Below are positions 39,032 through 42,502 of a stretch of 42,502 nt of DNA, piece after piece. This stretch comes from Pseudomonadota bacterium (GTDB taxonomy: Bacteria; Pseudomonadota; Gammaproteobacteria; Xanthomonadales; Xanthomonadaceae), in the NCBI GenBank assembly GCA_023461075.1, contig JAEWNY010000090.1, forward strand, positions 1-42,502, in the 5' to 3' direction. Numbering within the stretch: the first letter of the stretch is position 1; every line of letters begins with the position of its first letter. Made by a program: the position numbers and the translations under genes. Under the pieces are notes generated by a model that ran no database searches, was not told the DNA's origin, and worked only from the letters and a program-made list of their open reading frames with translations.

Positions 39032-39886
39032 ATGCAGACCGACATGCCACCGAAAACCGCCCTCACCCCGGGTGAAGCCTTGCCACCTGCGCTTCCGCAG
39101 GCACATCCCGCGGCTGGCCGGCCTTGGGTCGGTTTCTTCGTCGATATCCTGATCACCGTCGTGATGTTGCTGCTGGTGACCTTCATCGGCATGGCGGCCT
39201 GGGGCGTATTGCGCGCCGTGCAGCTGGCCGCCTCGGGTGGGGCCAACGCCACGGATCCTGACGCGCTGACGAAGGCCATCGGCGAACCCGGCATGTTGAC
39301 GATGCTGTTGGTCGGCAGCCTTTCGATGCTGGCCGCCGCAGTCATCGTCTACCTGTGGCGGCGGCGCGCCACGCCTGCCGAAAAAGGGGTCTCGCGGGCG
39401 GCAGCGCGCCAGCCAAGGGTCTGGTTGCAGTCGATCGGGCTGGGCGCAGGGCTGTTCGCCATCGCCACTGCGTTGATGATTTCGCTGGACCGGCTGGGTT
39501 ATGCGCCCGAGCCGACCAACCAGCAGATGCTGCAACAGGCTCTGGCGTTCTCGCCCTGGCTGCTGCTCGGCGTCGCGGTGGTCGCCGCCCCGCTGTCGGA
39601 GGAACTGCTGTTCCGGCGCGTGTTGTTCGGGCGGTTGTGGGCTGCGGGCAAACCGGTCGCCGGCATGATCGTCACCGGCCTGTTGTTTGGCCTGATGCAC
39701 GAAATCCCGGGCACTGGCAGCCAGCCCTGGTTGCCCACGGCCATCCTGCTCGCGTTCTACACGGCGATGGGCATGGCGATGGCCTGGATATATTGCAGGA
39801 GCGGGACGTTGCTGGCCCCGATTCTGACCCATGCGACTAATAACCTTCTGGCCTGCCTGTTGATGATCAGCGGATACGGGAGCTGA
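39032..39886 (+). CDS. CPBP family intramembrane metalloprotease
   Basis: 284 residues with about seven helices. The conserved ABI motifs are present: EExxxR at E190, E191 and R195 (SEELLFRR), FGLMHE and the C-terminal HATNN. These residues form the glutamate-histidine metal site of Rce1-like proteases. The substrate is unknown. CAGACT ends 6 bases before the ATG and no ribosome site is visible, resembling the leaderless arrangement of uvrD. The M48 gene follows after 78 bases. Confidence 0.85.
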   Translation: MQTDMPPKTALTPGEALPPALPQAHPAAGRPWVGFFVDILITVVMLLLVTFIGMAAWGVLRAVQLAASGGANATDPDALTKAIGEPGMLTMLLVGSLSMLAAAVIVYLWRRRATPAEKGVSRAAARQPRVWLQSIGLGAGLFAIATALMISLDRLGYAPEPTNQQMLQQALAFSPWLLLGVAVVAAPLSEELLFRRVLFGRLWAAGKPVAGMIVTGLLFGLMHEIPGTGSQPWLPTAILLAFYTAMGMAMAWIYCRSGTLLAPILTHATNNLLACLLMISGYGS

Positions 39887-39964
39887 ACAGGCCAGAATCG
39901 TTGACGCATCATTGAGGTTCGCGAGCGTACAACCGGAGTTCCCAACCGCCACCTGGACCGACCC

Positions 39965-40792
39965 ATGCGCCTTCGCCAAGCCAAACCCCTGATCCTCACC
40001 GCGGCGATCGCCCTGGTGGTCAGCGCCTGCGCCACCACCACCTCTCCCACCGGTCGTACACAGGTGGTGGGCGGCGTCTCGCAACAGGAGCTCGACCAGA
40101 TGGGCGCGCAGGCCTTCGCCCAACTCAAGGCGCAAAAAGCGCAGACCCGTGATGCCCGGCAGAGTGCGTACGCCACCTGCGTGGTCAACGCCATCGTGCG
40201 CGAGCTGCCGGCCCAATGGCAGCAGAACTATCGCTGGGAGTCGGCGGTCTTCGTCGACAACAACCCCAATGCGTTCGCCTTGCCGGGCGGCAAGGTCGGC
40301 CTTTACACGGGCATCTTCTCGGTCGCCCAGAACCAGAACCAGCTGGCAGGCGTGGTCGCGCATGAGGTCGGTCACGTGGTCGCCAACCATCACAACGAGC
40401 GCATTACCCGCCAGATGGGCGCACAGGGCGCTCTGCAGGTCGCAGGTGCGATCCTCGGCTCCCGCTACGGCCAGGGGATTGGCGATGCGGCGATGCAGGG
40501 TGGCAGCATCCTGGCCCAGACCGGCTTCCTGCTGCCGGGTTCTCGGGTCCAGGAGAGCGAGGCCGATGTCGTCGGCCAGCAGCTGATGGCGCAGGCCGGC
40601 TTCGATCCGCGCCAGGCGGTCGGGCTGTGGGAAAACATGATCAAGGCCAGTGGCGGCAACCGCTCGCCTCAATGGCTGTCCACGCACCCCGATCCCCAGT
40701 CGCGATTGGCGGAACTCAACCAGCGTGCCGCAGGTCTCATGCCGATCTACGAGCAGGCGCGCGCCGCCGGCAAGCGTCCGAATTGTGGCTGA
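39965..40792 (+). CDS. M48 family metalloprotease lipoprotein
   Basis: 275 residues. Signal peptide with lipobox (ALVVSAC), then the M48 Zn site H133-E-V-G-H137 (VVAHEVGHVVANHH) and the third ligand E199 in ESEADVVG. NPNAFALPGGKVGLYTGIF is typical of the LoiP/YcaL group. These proteases degrade misfolded outer-membrane proteins in E. coli. All catalytic residues are present. Confidence 0.9.
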   Translation: MRLRQAKPLILTAAIALVVSACATTTSPTGRTQVVGGVSQQELDQMGAQAFAQLKAQKAQTRDARQSAYATCVVNAIVRELPAQWQQNYRWESAVFVDNNPNAFALPGGKVGLYTGIFSVAQNQNQLAGVVAHEVGHVVANHHNERITRQMGAQGALQVAGAILGSRYGQGIGDAAMQGGSILAQTGFLLPGSRVQESEADVVGQQLMAQAGFDPRQAVGLWENMIKASGGNRSPQWLSTHPDPQSRLAELNQRAAGLMPIYEQARAAGKRPNCG

Positions 40793-40908
40793 CCCGGTCG
40801 GGTTCGGCTGAACACCACCTCAGGGCCGGACTGCCGGGATGCGTTGCATTCTGCTAGTTTTGCCGGTCTTCGCCTGATCGATGGGCGACCTTTCCACGGG
40901 AGTTTTCC

Positions 40909-41994
40909 ATGAACCACCTGCATCGCGCCCTGACCGTCTCCATCGCGCTGGCGCTCGGTATCGCCGTCGCCGCGCCTGCGGCCGCCCAGAAAGCGGGCCG
41001 CAATGATCGTCGCTCGAACCAGCAGACCGAGCAGCAGCAGGAGGCCGCGCAGTTCCCGCTCGCCACCCGCCAGGAGCCCAAGGAAAAAGCCACCGAGAGG
41101 GGCGTCAAGACCTTGCAGGAGATCTCCAAGGCCTATGACGCCGGCAACTATGCGGACGTGCTGGCGAAGGCGGTGCCGTTCGCCGAGTCCAGCAGGAACG
41201 CCTACGAGAAATCCTTCGCCTACCAGTTGGCGGGCGTCGCTGCAGTCGAAACCAACGACAACGCCAAGGCCGCGCAATATTTCCAGGCGGCGGTCGATGC
41301 CAACGGCCTCGACAACAACAGCCATTACCGCATCATGAGCAATCTGGCGGTCACCCAGTCCCAGCTGGAGCAATCCGATGCCGCGCTCAAGACATTGGAT
41401 CGGTTCATGGCCGAAACCAAGACCGAGGACACGCAATACCTGTCGATGAAGGGCAGCCTGCTGGCGGCGGCCAACCGTAATGCCGAAGCCGCCAAGCTGT
41501 TCCAGGACCTGCTGGCCAGGAACCCGGGCGACAAGAAGATCCTGATGAATGCCGTGGCGATGCTGCAGCAAAGCGACAACTTCGCCGAAGCCAACCGGCT
41601 GCTGCTTGATGCGCAGAAGAAAGGCCAGTTGACCGAGGCCAACGAGTACCGTGCACTGTACGCCGGGCTGATCAACCAGGACGGGCGTTGGAAAGAAGCG
41701 GCCGTGGTGGTGGACGAGGGCGCCAGCAAGGGCGTGCTTCCCCGCAACGAGGACTTGGGCAAGGCATACTCGGTGATCGCCAACCAGGCCTTTTTCGCCG
41801 ATGACCTCAATGCGGCGGCCAAGTACTACGCACTGGCGGCGCCGCTGATGCCCGACGGCGAGACCTGGTTGAATCTGGCCAAGGTCTACAACAACCAGGG
41901 CAACAAGGCCGAGCAGCGCAAGGCCGCGCAGCAGGCCTTGGCCAAGGGCGTGAAGAACAAGGCCGACGCCGAGCGACTGGCCAATCCGAAGTAA
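40909..41994 (+). CDS. Periplasmic TPR-repeat protein
   Basis: 361 residues. A Sec signal peptide (LTVSIALALGIAVAAPAAAQ) is followed by a Gln/Glu-rich segment (26-50) and a series of TPR-like helix pairs, such as KAYDAGNYADVLAKAVPF, AFYQLAG-type hairpins, DNAKAAQYFQAAVDAN, NRNAEAAKLFQDLLARNPGD, ANEYRALYAGLINQDGRWKEAAVVVDEG and DDLNAAAKYYALAAPLM. No catalytic motif is present. The position directly before tonB suggests a role with the TonB system, as in other xanthomonads. GGGAG precedes the ATG. Confidence 0.82.
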   Translation: MNHLHRALTVSIALALGIAVAAPAAAQKAGRNDRRSNQQTEQQQEAAQFPLATRQEPKEKATERGVKTLQEISKAYDAGNYADVLAKAVPFAESSRNAYEKSFAYQLAGVAAVETNDNAKAAQYFQAAVDANGLDNNSHYRIMSNLAVTQSQLEQSDAALKTLDRFMAETKTEDTQYLSMKGSLLAAANRNAEAAKLFQDLLARNPGDKKILMNAVAMLQQSDNFAEANRLLLDAQKKGQLTEANEYRALYAGLINQDGRWKEAAVVVDEGASKGVLPRNEDLGKAYSVIANQAFFADDLNAAAKYYALAAPLMPDGETWLNLAKVYNNQGNKAEQRKAAQQALAKGVKNKADAERLANPK

Positions 41995-42117
41995 TTCAGC
42001 GGTGTGCCGACGTGTGGTGCAGCGCGCCGTGATTGGTATAAGCTAAGTGGTTCCTGCCTTCGAAAGGCAGTTCCCCCTGACCCGGGCGTCCCGCCCAGAC
42101 TAACGACGAGCCAGCGC
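41995..42117 (+). other. Spacer and leader before tonB
   Basis: TATAAG at 42037-42042 could be a -10. A 7-bp hairpin (CTGCCTT-CGA-AAGGCAG, 42054-42070) lies in the leader, without a T run. No Fur box was seen. Confidence 0.3.

Positions 42118-42502
<385 letters not shown>

Overview
The window is about 42.5 kb of GC-rich gammaproteobacterial chromosome, most likely from the Xanthomonadaceae (Lysobacteraceae). The evidence for this is the strong similarity of the conserved proteins to Xanthomonas/Lysobacter-type proteins, the gene order rpmH-rnpA-yidC-mnmE facing dnaA-dnaN-recF-gyrB, the three-loop C-rich small RNA after polA, and a tonB/TPR cluster beside gyrB. The replication origin lies inside the window: the dnaA-dnaN spacer (about 33900-34143) has DnaA boxes and an AT-rich tract, and three parS-like ParB sites follow within 1.2 kb.

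Layout. At 1-135 is the end of a bacteriophytochrome-like PHY domain. Next come a yfcG-type glutathione transferase gene broken by an amber codon, a yqhA-type membrane protein, uvrD, a small cysteine-rich metal-binding protein, a glycine-zipper protein with a 90-residue tandem repeat, a DUF2782 lipoprotein, a decayed DUF3667 gene, and polA. After polA lies a non-coding region that folds like the Xanthomonas sRNA sX13. From 8.8 to 17.4 kb are accessory and housekeeping genes: an MgtC-like protein, a yadGH-type ABC exporter, a lipoprotein, ferredoxin-NADP reductase, a three-gene unit ending in an XRE regulator behind a palindromic operator, an S33-type lipoprotein peptidase, and a NatAB-type ABC exporter.

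From 17.5 to 28.5 kb (minus strand) are a TonB-domain lipoprotein, the oxygen sensor Fnr, and one long, tightly overlapping cbb3 oxidase operon: ccoN-O-Q-P, a small membrane protein, ccoG-H-I-S and a SafE-like membrane protein. An FNR box sits exactly at -41.5 from the predicted ccoN start point, so the Fnr protein encoded next to the operon probably drives this high-affinity terminal oxidase and its copper loading when oxygen is low.

From 28.6 to 32.4 kb (minus strand) are mnmE, yidC, rnpA and rpmH. On the plus strand from 32.5 kb are dnaA, oriC, dnaN, recF, gyrB, a CPBP membrane protease, an M48 lipoprotein protease, a TPR protein and the start of tonB, which runs off the right edge. Genes close to the origin point away from it on both sides. 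uvrD and polA, further out, are transcribed against the fork.

No insertion sequence, prophage, CRISPR array, tRNA or rRNA was recognised. No gene-free stretch exceeds 300 bases; the largest are 12636-12913, 8609-8855 and the origin.
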